Source: Takakia lepidozioides (Eukaryota; Streptophyta; Takakiopsida; Takakiales; Takakiaceae). From it: a stretch of 64,000 nucleotides of DNA. Below are positions 32,348 through 43,683 of this stretch, in pieces. The DNA lies in the NCBI GenBank assembly GCA_030704615.1, contig CM060731.1:82934756-82998755 (forward strand), written 5' to 3'. The position numbers were made by a program, and so were the translations under genes. Each line of letters starts with the position of its first letter. The stretch's first letter is position 1. The notes below the pieces were generated by a model. That model was not told the DNA's origin and made no database searches. It was given only the letters and a program-made list of their open reading frames with translations.

Positions 32348-33776
32348 AGGAGTGGCTGGAGGACATTTTGGAGAAGAGACTACCAGTAGGAAGATACTAC
32401 TTGCAGGTTACTGGTGGCCTACTTTGTTCAAGGATGTACACAAGTATTGTCAGAGTTGTGATGAATGTCAGATGCTAGGACCTTTGCAGAGATCTGGGAA
32501 GATGGCTTTGCATCCTACGATGCCTACTGAACCATTTCAGAAATGGGGACTAGACTTTGTTGGACCAATTAACCCACCGGCCAAGAATACACAGAACAAG
32601 TACATAATTACCGCCACTGATTATACTACGAAGTGGGTGGAAGCTAAAGCTTTGAGGGACAATACAGCCAGGTCCACAGCAAGGTTCCTGTATGAGAACA
32701 TACTTACACGATTTGGCTGTCCCTTGGAATTTATCAGTGATCGGGGAAGTCACTTCATTAATGAGACCATTGAATTATTGACTAAAGAGTTCATGATTGT
32801 GCATAGGAAAATTACAACATATTACCCACAGGGTAATGGTCAGGCAGAGGCTACCAACAAAATACTATGTACTATCTTGGCTAAGATAATCAATGCAAAC
32901 AGAACGGATTGGGATACAAAGCTGCTGACAGCTTTGCGATCATACATGACTTCATATAAAGTCACCACTAAGTATACACCATTCCAATTAGTTTATGGTA
33001 TGGAAGCTTTACTTCCAGTGGAATTCCTGTTACCTACCATGAGAACGGAATGGGGAAAGAGAATGGAATTGCAAGATTCAATTAAGGTCAGGAAACATGA
33101 ATTATACCATGTGGAAGAAGTACGTGCTGATGCAGCTGATAACATGACCAGAATTCAGATGAAGAGAAAGGAACAGTTTGATGAAGGCAAGATAAAGACT
33201 TTTAAGACGGGAGATTTGGTTCTCTGGTTGCAGAAGAAGGGAAAGATTAAAGCTTATAAGCTTAAATCACCATGGAAAGGACCTTACATCATACAGAAGA
33301 TGTATGATAACAACACCGCCATGTTACAAACCATTAACAAAGAGATGCTGGGAAGAGTCAATGCCAATAAGTTGAAGGGGTACAGTGGTATCCATGACAA
33401 ACCATTGCAGCATGATTTGCATGTTGAAACGCAAAAGCAGTCACGGGCTGCGCCAGTGATACCAACGGAGTATGGAGCACTTGTCGCTAAGCCGAGCATA
33501 TATAACCAGGGCGGGCAGAACAAAAGCGACACAGCCTATCACAGCCCAGCACGGCGCAATACAGCCTATCACAAATTACCACAGCGTGTCACAGCCTATC
33601 ACAGCTTACCACAGTGCAACACAGCCTATCACAGCCCAACAAGGCGCGACACAGCCTATCAGTGCAATACAGCCTATCACAAACTACCACAGCGTGTCAC
33701 AGCCTATCACACACAGTACAGTATGACACAGCCTGTCACAGCTCAACACAGCCTACTAGGGTTACACAATCCATAG
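32307..33776 (+). CDS. Integrase, copy 2, with a decapeptide-repeat tail read from the minisatellite
   Basis: A 489-codon open frame. It holds most of the zinc domain (YCQSCDECQMLG; the first His pair is disrupted), the core triad region (TDYTTKWVEA; EFISDRGSHF; PQGNGQAEATNKI) and the C-terminal PWKGPYIIQKMYDN. Unlike copy 1 it has no stop after HDKPL; it continues through SRAAPVIPTEYGALVAKPS into the 10-bp array, read as TAYHSPARRN, TAYHKLPQRV, TAYHSLPQCN, TAYHSPTRRD units, ending at 33,776. Three 10-bp units make ten codons, hence the 10-residue periodicity. The catalytic core looks intact. Confidence 0.8.
   Translation: MEYLNDACTQEVHKGVAGGHFGEETTSRKILLAGYWWPTLFKDVHKYCQSCDECQMLGPLQRSGKMALHPTMPTEPFQKWGLDFVGPINPPAKNTQNKYIITATDYTTKWVEAKALRDNTARSTARFLYENILTRFGCPLEFISDRGSHFINETIELLTKEFMIVHRKITTYYPQGNGQAEATNKILCTILAKIINANRTDWDTKLLTALRSYMTSYKVTTKYTPFQLVYGMEALLPVEFLLPTMRTEWGKRMELQDSIKVRKHELYHVEEVRADAADNMTRIQMKRKEQFDEGKIKTFKTGDLVLWLQKKGKIKAYKLKSPWKGPYIIQKMYDNNTAMLQTINKEMLGRVNANKLKGYSGIHDKPLQHDLHVETQKQSRAAPVIPTEYGALVAKPSIYNQGGQNKSDTAYHSPARRNTAYHKLPQRVTAYHSLPQCNTAYHSPTRRDTAYQCNTAYHKLPQRVTAYHTQYSMTQPVTAQHSLLGLHNP
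33520..33770 (+). repeat. 10-bp minisatellite in the pol-ORF3 linker (copy 2)
   Basis: Plus-strand decamers such as ACAGCCTATC, ACAGCCCAGC, ACAAATTACC and ACAGCGTGTC in a partly higher-order (30-bp) pattern. Counterpart of 25,808-25,977. Confidence 0.8.
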
Positions 33777-36700
33777 AATCAGTGACAGGTGGACGCAGAT
33801 AACTTCAGGGAAATGGCCGGCGGAAGAAAGGACGGAAGCCAGTTTAGAAAGGGACACGTGGAAGGTAGGGCGCAACACACAGCTGAGAAGGAAGTGCAAG
33901 AACAGGTGTCATCAAGAAAGAGAACCAAAATGGCCGTCAAAATACCTACTTAGCACGTCAATTCGGATGAATGGCGGGCCCATTAATGAATACGGAAAAA
34001 GGGCAACAGAACAAACGGCAAGTACAGAAACGCGAAATTCTTGTCACATGTGTTATCCTAGTGGACAGTCCAGCAGGAAAGTCCACTAAAGAAAATTAAA
34101 TCTAAAATCTAGTCACAGCGGTTACAGCCATCGAAAGCCAGAAAAGGGATCAAGAAATTGGAGGGAATTTAAGCGCAAGAGTCGGCGTCGTTCTAAGGAA
34201 CGGGCGTCTCGACGGGACAAACCATCAATGCTATAGCTTTGAAGCTATGGAGGAACTAACAAACTATACGCTCGTAATATTACTTACGCAGTGGTATAGG
34301 GACGGAAGAACAAAGCGAATCGTTTCTCTTAATCTATGATTGCGAGCCCCTAGGCTTACAATAAATTACCCATAGCTTTTTGTGGCAACCATACGTTTAT
34401 GCTTTGTGCCCTTCAGGCATTTCTTCAATTGTTACAGCCAAAATCTTTCTGTGGGTCTAGAATGAGAGAGTGAGAGGATGGAAGAAATCAGGTGAAGAGC
34501 ACCACAATCTGCTGAAACAAACGATTGCTACTCCACGCGTTACAGTTACTGAAGGAGTAGTGCGATTGGAAGGATTGCAAAAGCATAGATTGGACATTGC
34601 ACCCATAAACAGTACATGTTACAATTCTTGCAGAATTTGAGCCTAGGACGGAGCAACCACGGTGAAGGAGTTGAATTAGAAATTACTCCCCTATACTACA
34701 CGCAATTGTTTTTCGATTGCCAGCAGGTCAGGTGCAATGTGGATGATCACGGGCAAGACTTTCCAAATAGGGGACTTATTCCAAGAAGGGATTTTCTTTT
34801 AAAACTCAGGTTATGCTTGTACCAAGGCCCGTGTACCCAGGGCTAAGGGAGGTAGGCCAGGTATTGACCGTTCTGTTTGCCATGACACAGAACAACGTAT
34901 TTTGAGCAGATCTTTCACAGAGGAAACTCAAAGCCCTGAGTGGAGAATAGGTAGAATGTTCGGACATAATGTACAACGCACTGATAAGGAGAGAAAGATT
35001 ACAGGGCACTGCCGCTAAGTCCCTATCATAGTGTCTGGCCCAATCATTGCTCAAATAATTCTTGATTCTGGCATACTTATGCTCGAGAAAGAAAGGAGAT
35101 GGAGTGTTTTTGAGACTAAAACCACTTGCAATGGAAGAGGCAATGCTCTTCACACAGTGAGGGTGGACGGGCAGGCAACCCCAGACTAAGAGACAAAGGC
35201 GGGGAAAGACTGTAGTGGCGGATCCACTGGCTTCAACGGAACCGCATAATAATGTTTCCCAAGCTCTTGTGCAGGAAGGGGCACAACACACAAATAACTG
35301 CTATTATTGAAGCGGGACCTTCAGAGAGGGAAGAGGAAGTTACTTCAGTATACACAGCCATCACAGCCAGATGATCGGCTTGTCAAGAAGTTACCACAAG
35401 TTGTCCTGCAGTTCCACCATAAATAATTGATTTGAGAAAGAAGGGTTAGATATTCCCACTACAGAACAGGTGGTGGCAGAAATTGAGAAGGGCGACCTCT
35501 CTATGAATATTCCTGGTCCTGGTCAAGGACACGGTGATTCCCGGAGGTTGCAACGGTTGTACATGGGACACCCTGCGGTGCATATAATACACAACATGTG
35601 ACGGAGGTACCCAGGTAGAATGTCAAGACACTGCAGACCCGGTGAGGATGAAGTGGTTCAGGAAGAAATCTAGTGGGGCAATGGCCTGAGTGGTTTCGTG
35701 ATGCATCACCAACTGTGAGGATCAGGAGAAACAGCACAGCTCACCATGATTACCCTCAACAGGCCATGCTTATGAGTTCCATAAGCATGACACTTAATTT
35801 GTTTGGGACTTATGTCAAATCACATGTTCCAACTACCCAATTGGCAGCTTTGCGGGGAGGAACTCAGGAAGATTTTGAGGCTCGACTTGCCACTGAGTGT
35901 GCAAACAAGGTCGATAAGAGGTCACTCTCAAGATGCAGCAAGACTTGGAGAGTACAGAAGCGGCGTTGAATTGGCCAGGAACAATTATTGAGCAGGCCTC
36001 GCGCAAGACCAGTTGCACGAAGCACATAAGCAATAGCTATAAACCAAATGCAGGTGAAGCATGAAAGCAAGTTGCAAGAAGTGAATGCACTACATACGGA
36101 GTTGTAGACAGTGCAAGACAAAAGGCCATACAATGCGCTACACCCACTCACACTATGCTTGACCAAGCTAGAAATAAACAGTTAAGCGGAAAGATGTACG
36201 AAAGCAGAGACAGAGAATGTTGAGCAATTGAAACTCATTGTCGATAATGAAATACAATCTCTCGCATGAAATACTTTCAAACAATACAGGCAGTTTGAAG
36301 CTGACCAGAGAGGTACATCCTGGAGTGCCAAAACGCTCATGGTAAATAGAAATGAACTCTCTGTGGCTAACAAGGCTTGTAAGGAAGCCAATAATCTGGC
36401 TGCTTCTGCCTATGCGAGTTTGGTTGAACCTCATGCGCAGCGCATGGAGGCTTTACAACAGCAGATAGATGTGTACAGGCTCACAGAGAGAAAACTCTAA
36501 GGGGTGCCACAAGCAACTTGGTGGATAACCACCCTTATGTAGGTCTGGTTAACACAGGGCCGATAGAGGGCAAAGCACCAAGAAACTCACCCAAAGCGAG
36601 AATGAATGAGCTCAGACTGCAAGTGCAGAACATGCCACAACTACTATACACAATGTCTATAGTAGGAAGCATAAAAGAAGTTACAGGATGATGTAACGCC

Positions 36701-38036
36701 TGCAGACTCAAGTGGAGGATCTCACTTCAAATATCGACAAAAGAGTCTGTATACCTGAGGAACAGCTATTGGCTTCTTATTTACAAGCGAGAACTTTAGC
36801 TTTTCAGTCTTCTTTCACAGGGGGTGCAGGAGATGCCAATGGTACAAGAACCAGTGCCACAACACCACAACAAGTCACTGTGGGCCAGTAGCTGACCCTG
36901 TTTTTTACTACACGCCACACCCACAACCACCACCACAGCCTGAGGAATGGGGGAACGCTGCTTTTACACCCACCTAAAACTCCAGCTGCAAGGGAGTACA
37001 GTCGGGCCTAATGATTATGCCCTTCAACCAAATTCCCATTGTGTTGGATTTGGCTTGGAAAGAATTTAGTCCTCCGCAGTCATTGGCACATTACTATCAA
37101 ATCATGCGCATTTGACTGCCAGTGGCCACTAGGACTAAAGTTCTCTTCCGAACAATCGACCAATGGAGGATCATCACTTTGCGCAGTACTGGCATGAGGC
37201 AAGTACCATGTTGAAGGAATTAATTGCCTTCCAAGTTGTACATGGATTTCATTTATACCAAGACCAAAGAGATAACAAGTATTGTCATGGGCTGCGGGTT
37301 ATACTACGCTGCTTGTTTTCTGGTACGTTATCACATTGAGCAACAGAAGATGCAAACGCGCTTTCCTGAATTATTCAGTAGGGATCATTGGGTCTTACCT
37401 TCAGTGCCACTCATATGTACCTATATGAGGCAAAAGTTATGATGCAAAATGATTCTCAGATTCGTTCATGGTTTCATGCGGCCTGGAACAATTTGTCAAC
37501 ACAGAAATTTGGGCCTGACGATATTTTCTTTAAGGGACATGAGACATGGAAATATTTGCACAATTCACAAGTCATTGTACAAACAACCACTCACCTGGAC
37601 AGACAAGGAGCTCAGGGTCTTCACCAATTTTGCAATTCAGCGCTTACAACAAGTTTTACAATTTAAACTTCCAGACATGGTGGGACAACATTGTATGCCC
37701 CAGAGAATTCCAGTTAAAGTTTGACAGTTAAAACACCTCAGGGGGGACGAGGATTCTGATACAACTGTTTCTTTAGCGGACCCTTTTGACATGGCAGAGG
37801 ACTATGCAATTCAGAGGGCAGAGAAGAAGAGACGGGGTCTCCTATGCCTGAAAGATTACCTCGATATCAGCCTCCAGAGGGACTGACATATCCAGGTAGT
37901 GTTCAATCATCTCCCTCAACCAGTGACAGAACACGGGCTCGCACACGGAGTCCTTTACGAGACTCTAACCGTCAGAAGGGTGCTCGCTCACAAAGGGTTA
38001 CAAATCCCAAACAGTAAACCGTGATGACACGGCTTT
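33777..38036 (+). pseudogene. Decayed ORF3 region (copy 2)
   Basis: Collinear with the copy 1 ORF3 but with many substitutions and indels. Recognisable landmarks: the ELEITP block around 34,670-34,700, LMSSISMTLNLFGTYVKSHV at about 35,765, coiled-coil remnants to about 36,780, a PFNQ block near 37,025 (DNA level), MGCGLYYAACFLVRYHIEQQ (37,281 on) and DDIFFKGHETWKYLH near 37,515. No long frame survives. Its divergence from copy 1 is obviously greater than in the adjoining pol region. Confidence 0.7.
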
Positions 38037-38055
38037 TTGAGAGGGTAAGGGGTAA

Positions 38056-38590
38056 TGTTAGAGGACTGTCTGGGACTTAGGCACTTTTACGGAATCTGTG
38101 GGGTACCCTTAATTTTTGCACAGGCTGAGACCAACAGGAGCCTTAGGGGTGACATCAGCGCACTTTAGAAGGGGGTTACACAGCCCGTCACAGTCCGACA
38201 CAGCCCCTCACAGCCAACACAGCTCGTCCACAGTCCAACACAGCCCGTCACACAGCTTCGCACAGCCGACACAGCCCGACACAGCCAACACATTCCCGTC
38301 ACAGCCACACAGCCAGTCACAGCCCGACACAGCCCAACAAGTCGCAGAGCCAGTCACAGCCCGACACAGCCGTCACACAGCCGGTCACAGTTTCACACAG
38401 CCAGTCACAGCTTGACATAGCTGTCACGACCATAGGGAACGGATACAACAGGACAGGGACGACTGTGGGGAACAACATCTGCGAATGGAACATGTTAGTT
38501 CACGGATGACGGTTAGTGAGGGAAACGGTTAGAACAACGGATAGGAAGATAAAGCTAGGAGCAAAGACTGGAAAAGGATCAATTCTGGGG
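38056..38590 (+). repeat. Truncated 3' LTR of copy 2
   Basis: Begins TGTTAGAGGACTG after a polypurine tract (GAGAGGGTAAGGGGTAA). It carries the decamer array (about 38,170-38,428) and continues to about 38,590, where it switches abruptly into minus-strand LTR sequence. It resembles the fragment at 48,057-48,474 more than the copy 1 LTR (shared CACGACCATAGGGAACGGAT). Confidence 0.8.
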
Positions 38591-39387
38591 GATCACTTCT
38601 TGGGGGGATCATGCATTCATTTCACAGCTTCACTCATGTCTCTCTACACAGTGTGCTTGTATCGAATAAGTATTAGATTACGATTTATCAGGTACTAGGC
38701 CAATGTCAAGTGACTCTAATCCACCCTAAAGTATCACTACACAACAGTCTCGCATGAATTAAAGCATCTACTGTCATCTCTTCTCCTACTCCGTGCTCTC
38801 GTTCTTGCTCTCCGCCTGATCTCCTCTCCTCCATGACCCTCAAGCGCTCCCCCGTGAAGTGTCCTTTCTTTCCGTTGCCGCTCTCCTTATCTGCCCCCCA
38901 AGCTGTTCTAACCACCTAACTAATTAACCGTTATCCCCGAAGTATCACGTTCCTTCTGCAGATGTCGTTCCCTCACAGTCGTTCCCTGCCATTGATAACT
39001 GTTCCCCATGTACTGTGACAGGTTGTGTCAAGCTGTGTCGGCTGTGTTGGATGTGACGGGCTGTGACTGGCTGTGTCGGGCTTGTTGCTGTGACGGACTG
39101 TGTCGGCTGTGCGAAGCTGTGTCAGGCTGTGTGGGCTGTGACTGGCTGTGACGGACTGTGGTCGGCTGTGCGAAGCTGTGTCAGGCTGTGTCAGCTGTGA
39201 TTGGCTATGACGGACTGTGTCGGGCTGTGTCTGGCTGTGATGGGCTGTGTCGGGCTGTGTAAAACCCCCCCCCCCTAAAGTGCGCTGCTTTCACCCCTAA
39301 GGCTCCTGTTGGTCTCAGTCTGCGCAAAAATTAAGGGTATCCCACAGAACCCGTAAAAGCGTCTAAGTCCCAAGCAGCCCTCTAACA
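38591..39387 (-). repeat. Outer 5' LTR, truncated
   Basis: Minus-strand TGTTAGAGGGCTGC from 39,387 down to about 38,591, very similar to 20,690-21,527. The last roughly 235 bp of the LTR (the part with the stem-loop and small frame) are missing, replaced by the inverted copy 2 LTR. The decamer array spans about 39,011-39,262. Confidence 0.8.
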
Positions 39388-39392
39388 TCGAC
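39388..39392. repeat. Target-site duplication, right copy (TCGAC)
   Basis: TCGAC directly abuts the LTR start (TGTTAG on the minus strand, 39,387) and matches 20,450-20,454. Confidence 0.8.
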
Positions 39393-39825
39393 TCCCTAAA
39401 CATTATCAGGTTCAGCATTCCCAACCAAGTTATCCCCAACCTGAACAAATGGCTGCAAGGATTGGCCATCCCCACCAAACTCAACCTCATCATCCGAAGC
39501 TTCAAGGATAGTCTGGCGCACACTTACAAGGTCTCTTGGTTGAAGCTTCATAGGTTTCCAGGGATTGACATGTGAGGCATTCTGACATTTCAGGAAATGT
39601 CCATCCAAACATGAAGCGCAAAAGCAAGACAAGTCTCTTGTCTTTATGTTAGTAGGATTGATAAGATCACTTGCATAAACACTATGCATGCTCTGACTTC
39701 CCTTGACAGTGCTGCAGTCCCACCGCTTTTCCCGCTCAACATCATCGTGACCAACATCCCAAAAAACCCTGCGAACTTCCGACCTTGCCTTTGAGTAGGA
39801 AGAGGAAGGCCTATCTCCTCCCAAC
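39388..39825 (-). pseudogene. 5' half of the split reading frame
   Basis: Reading leftward: VGHDDVEREKRWDCSTVKGS, TRDLSCFCASCLDGHFLKCQ, ASHVNPWKPMKLQPRDLVSV, then DEVEFGG and DNLVGNAEPDNV. The CFCASC...C...W cluster suggests a small zinc-binding domain of a kind I associate with transposon-derived proteins, from memory and unverified. A TAG follows four codons before the insertion point, after which the frame resumes in the other half (20,449 leftward). Its upstream edge is the end of a different LTR (39,826), so the true start of the gene is missing. It is either a host gene or an older transposon gene. Confidence 0.5.
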
Positions 39826-40801
39826 TGTCGAGCGCTTTTACTCACCCATCCCTTTGCTATCCGAGGTGGAAACTCCAAAATAGAAGAGTTGGATATCTCT
39901 AAGCACTCAGCCCGCTCAGAATAATCAGTCATGACCTACAGCTAGTGAATCATGGTTGTGCTTCCTATTTGTATTTCTTCTTGCCTTCATGTTAGCAATT
40001 TACCTTATTGTGTATACTGAAGCATCAGTTTGCTTCAGTATCTACCAGGTTCCATTCACTCATCCATTCATTCCACAGCTTCACTCATGTCTCTCTACAC
40101 AGTGTGATTGTATCGACTAAGTATCTGATTATGATTTATCAGGTATCAAGACAATGCCTTGGTGTCTCCAATCTGCCCTACATTATCACTACAGCTTTGC
40201 ATGTAACAAGCATCTATTGTTCATCTTTCCTCCTTCACCGTGCTCTCCATCCTTGCTCCCGTTCTTGCTCTCCGCCTGATCTCCTCTCATGCATGACCAA
40301 GAAACGCTCCCCGTGAAGTGATCCCCTCCCTGGTGCTGCTCTGCCTAATCTACCTGCAAGCTGTTCCAACCGCCTAACTAACTAACTGTCACCCCTGAAG
40401 TAACACGTTCCCTCTGTAGATGTCGTTCCTACACAGTAGTTCCCTGCTAATGATAACCGTTCCCTTCGTGCGTTGTGACGGGCTGAAACTGTGTTGGGCT
40501 GTGACTGTGCCGAACTGTGACTGGCTGTGTAAAGCTATGTCGGGCTGTGACTGGCTGTGAAAAACTGTGTCGGGCTGTGATAAGCTGTGATAGACTGTGA
40601 CGGGCTGTGTCGGGCTGTAATAAGTTGTGATAGACTGTGACGGGTTGTGTCGGGCTGTGATAACTCATGACTTGACTGTGTGAGCCTGTCTACCACCCCT
40701 AAACCTGTGTGGCCTAAGTCTACCATCTGTAAGTCTGCGCAAAATTAAGGGTACCCCACAGAACCCGTAAAAGCATCTAAGTCCCAAACAGCCCTCTAAC
40801 A
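39826..40801 (-). repeat. 3' LTR of a third family member (976 bp)
   Basis: Minus-strand TGTTAGAGGGCTGTTTGGG (40,801) to GCGCTCGACA (39,826), preceded by the polypurine tract GAGAGGGGGAGGGGTAA. The array covers about 40,475-40,690 and the stem-loop 40,014-40,041. It is more diverged from the copy 1 LTR than the copy 1 LTRs are from each other. A frame starting MTDYSERAECLEISNSS near the LTR end runs out of the LTR into the split host frame. Confidence 0.85.
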
Positions 40802-40832
40802 TTACCCCTCCCCCTCTCAAAAAGCCGTGTCC

Positions 40833-43045
40833 TCACGCTTTACTGCTTAGGATCAGCAAACCTTTGTGAGCAAGCACCCTTCTGACGGTGCGAGTCTCTT
40901 GAAGGGCTCTGTGTGCGAGCTCAAGCCCTGTCACTAGCTGATGGAGGTGATTGATCACCAAATGGAAATGTCTGACCCGCCTATGGTTGATAACGAAGTG
41001 ACCTCTCAGGCATAGGAGATCCCCGTCGTTTCTTCTCTGCCATCTGGAGTGCATAGTCCTCCGCCATGTCAAAAGGTTCCTCTGAAGAACCAGTAGTATC
41101 AGAATCATCTTCCTCCCTGAGGTGTTTTGGCGGCCGATAACTTTAAGTGGCTCCTCCGGAATCCTGCGTGGCATACAATGTTGGCCCACCGTGTTTGGAA
41201 GCTTAAACTGTACTACTTGCTGTAAACGCTTGCAAGCAAAATGAGTGAACTCCCTGAACTCCTTGGCCGTATAGGTGAGAGGTGTGCCAATGACTTTGGA
41301 ACAGTGTAAGTATTTCCAAGCTTCATGTCCCTTATAGAAAATATCATCAGGGCCCAATTTTTCTTTGACCAAGTTGTTCCAAGCCAAATTAAACCATGAA
41401 CAAAGCTGGGAATCCTTCTGCATCATGACTTTCGCATCATAGAGATACATATGGGGCGGAACTGAAGGTAAGACCCAATGATCCCCACTGGAATAACTCA
41501 GAAATTGTGATTGCATCTTCTGCTGCTCAATGTGATAACGTGCCATGAAACAAGTAGCATAGTACAATCCACAGCCCATGACAATACTAGATACCTCCTT
41601 GGTCTTGGTGTAGATGTACCCATGAACAACCTGGAAGACAATTAATTCCTTCAGCATGGTGCTTGCCTCAGACCAGTACCTTGCAAAATGATGATCCTCA
41701 ATGGGTTGATTGTTCGGAAGAACCTTAGTCCGAGTTGCCACTGGCAACCAAATGCGCATGATCTGGTAATAATGTGCCAAAGATTGTGGAGGACTGAATT
41801 CCTTCCAAGCCAAATCCATCACAATGGGAATTTGGTTGAAGGGCATAATCATAGCCCGATTGTACTCCCGCGCAGTAGGAGTTCTAGGTGGGTTGAAAGC
41901 AGCATCCCCCCAAACCTCAGACGGGCCTCAGACTGTGGCGGCGCCATGGTATCAACAGCGTCAGCCACCTGCACAGCCACCTGCTGTAGAGGTTGTGATA
42001 TTGCCACCGCTGTCCCTCCTACTACTGGCAACTCTTGCACCTCCTGTGATGAAGACTGGAAAATCAGAGTCCTGGCATGCAAATAAGTAGCCACCAACTG
42101 CTCCTCAGGAACAAAGACTCTTTTGTCAATATTGGAACTCAAGTCATCCACTTGAGTTTACAGGCCTTCCACATCATCCTGTAATTCCGCTATCGTACTA
42201 TAAACATTGTCTATAGTAGTTGTGGCAATGTTCTGCACCTGCAATCTAAGATCATTCATCTCCCCCTAAGTGAGCTTTCGTGGTGCCTTCCCTTCTACCG
42301 GCCTTTGTGTTAACCATACTTGCATAAGATGATTATCCACCAAGTCCTGTGTAGCACCCCTGAGAGCCTGCTCCTCCTTGAGTCTGTACACATCTAACTG
42401 CTGCTGTAAAGCCTCCATGCGCTTTGCATGAGGTTCAACCAGGGCCGCATAGGCAGCAGCCAGATTATTGGCTTCCTTCCAAGCCTTGTTAGCCACAGAG
42501 AGTTCATTCTTGTGGCTCATGAGTGATTGCTTCAACTGTAGGATGAACCTTTCATTCTCAGCCTCAACCTGACAAACTGTTGGAAAGTATCCTCATTGCA
42601 ACGGAGAGTAGCCTTCAGATCAACAATAAGTTTCCCCTGCTCTACTGTCTCAGTTTCGGCCATCATACGTCTCTCTGCTTGTCTGTTTACTTCTAACGCA
42701 GTTTGCTCCAGAGCAGTTGTTAGTGTGGCACATTGTATGGTCATTCTCTGATGAACTGTCTCCAACTCTGTATGAAACACCTTCACTTCTTGCAATTTGC
42801 CCTCATGCTGCACCTGCAATTGGAATAGCTGCTGCTTATGTGCTTCATGCAATTTCCCCTGCTTCAGACCCGCTTCAATCAGATTCCCCTTTGCTAGCTG
42901 CAGGGCAGCCTTGGTGTCCTCCAATTCTTTCTGCAACTTGAGGTTGGCCTCCACATCCACCTTGTTTGCACACTCAGTGGCAATTCTAGCCTCAAACTCC
43001 TACTTGAGTTCCTCCCTCAAAGCTGCCAATTGTGTGGATGGAGGT
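40833..43045 (-). pseudogene. ORF3, copy 3 (C-terminal and coiled-coil parts)
   Basis: Two main open pieces. 42,960-42,266 covers the coiled coil (LQKELEDTKAALQLAKGNLI; KQQLFQLQVQHEGKLQEVKV) with one frameshift near 42,535. 41,852-40,833 is a 339-codon frame starting MIMPFNQIPIVMDLAWKEFS and including MGCGLYYATCFMARYHIEQQ and DDIFYKGHEAWKYLHCSKVI. This copy lacks the 200-bp insertion seen in copy 1, showing that the two C-terminal pieces are naturally continuous. At about 43,045 homology ends inside the coiled coil at the edge of the Mutator-like segment. Confidence 0.65.
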
Positions 43046-43661
43046 TTATTATTTCATGAGCAGAAACCATGAGCCATGAGCCATGAGCTGCATGAGCCGC
43101 ATGAGCGGTGAGCCGAAGTCTAAGACACGCGGATTTCATGAGCGGACTCCTCCAAATTTGGAAATGCGACAGATTAAACAAATATTAAAATAATTTTTTT
43201 ATTTGACCTTGCCGTTTTTGGAAGTTCCACATCTTGTAATGCGGCGAAGATATGTCGTCAGTAATAAGTCCGCTCATGGTTTTTTAGATCCGCTCATGGA
43301 AATGATTGACCGTGCAACGAGAAATCCAGTATACCACGGCAAAAGGACGTCGCATACTGGCCTGTATAGAGTATTCCGCGGTTTTACATGCCTTAACATT
43401 GGAATGAAGCTGACCCTTCTGCCGTGATTGAACCAATAGAGTCTGCACCAATAGAGTCCGCAGTACTTCACAATTCTGTCATTTTCGGGTATTCGGCGGG
43501 AAAGATTTGCGACTCAACTGGGAAATGCGGTGCCGCATTAGGGCTCGCACGTGCTAAATTTCTGGGGAGTTTGGTGTTGGCGACGGTCGGCTCCCTGAAG
43601 GCTGGGTGCGACTATCTTGCTATGATGAAGGCCGCATCTACCAGTACCTACGACGTTACTT

Positions 43662-43683
43662 GGAAATGCGGCGCCGCATTTCC
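43662..43683. repeat. Perfect 22-bp palindrome
   Basis: GGAAATGCGGC followed at once by its reverse complement GCCGCATTTCC. A shorter relative (GGGAAATGCGGTGCCGCATT) lies at about 43,526-43,545. The same core recurs on the far side of the transposase gene. Confidence 0.9.

Larger units (their letters stand above)
20455..39387 (-). mobile_element. Composite inverted Ty3/gypsy insertion (18.9 kb) with target duplications
   Basis: The outer ends are LTR termini of one family: TGTTAGAGG at 39,387 (minus reading) and CGACA at 20,455. They are flanked by TCGAC at 39,388-39,392 and 20,450-20,454, so the ends integrated together. Inside, the left part (20,455 to about 30,790) is minus-strand: 3' LTR, ORF3, linker array, integrase, RNase H, RT, protease, Gag. 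The right part (about 30,790-38,590) is plus-strand: RT, RNase H, integrase, array, ORF3 relic, 3' LTR. The element has only one Gag, itself truncated, and no primer-binding region. Confidence 0.8.

Noticed and set aside
33520-33770. CRISPR-like array (regular short repeats)
   Set aside because: Units are only 10 bp and contiguous, with no unique spacers, and sit inside a eukaryotic retrotransposon.
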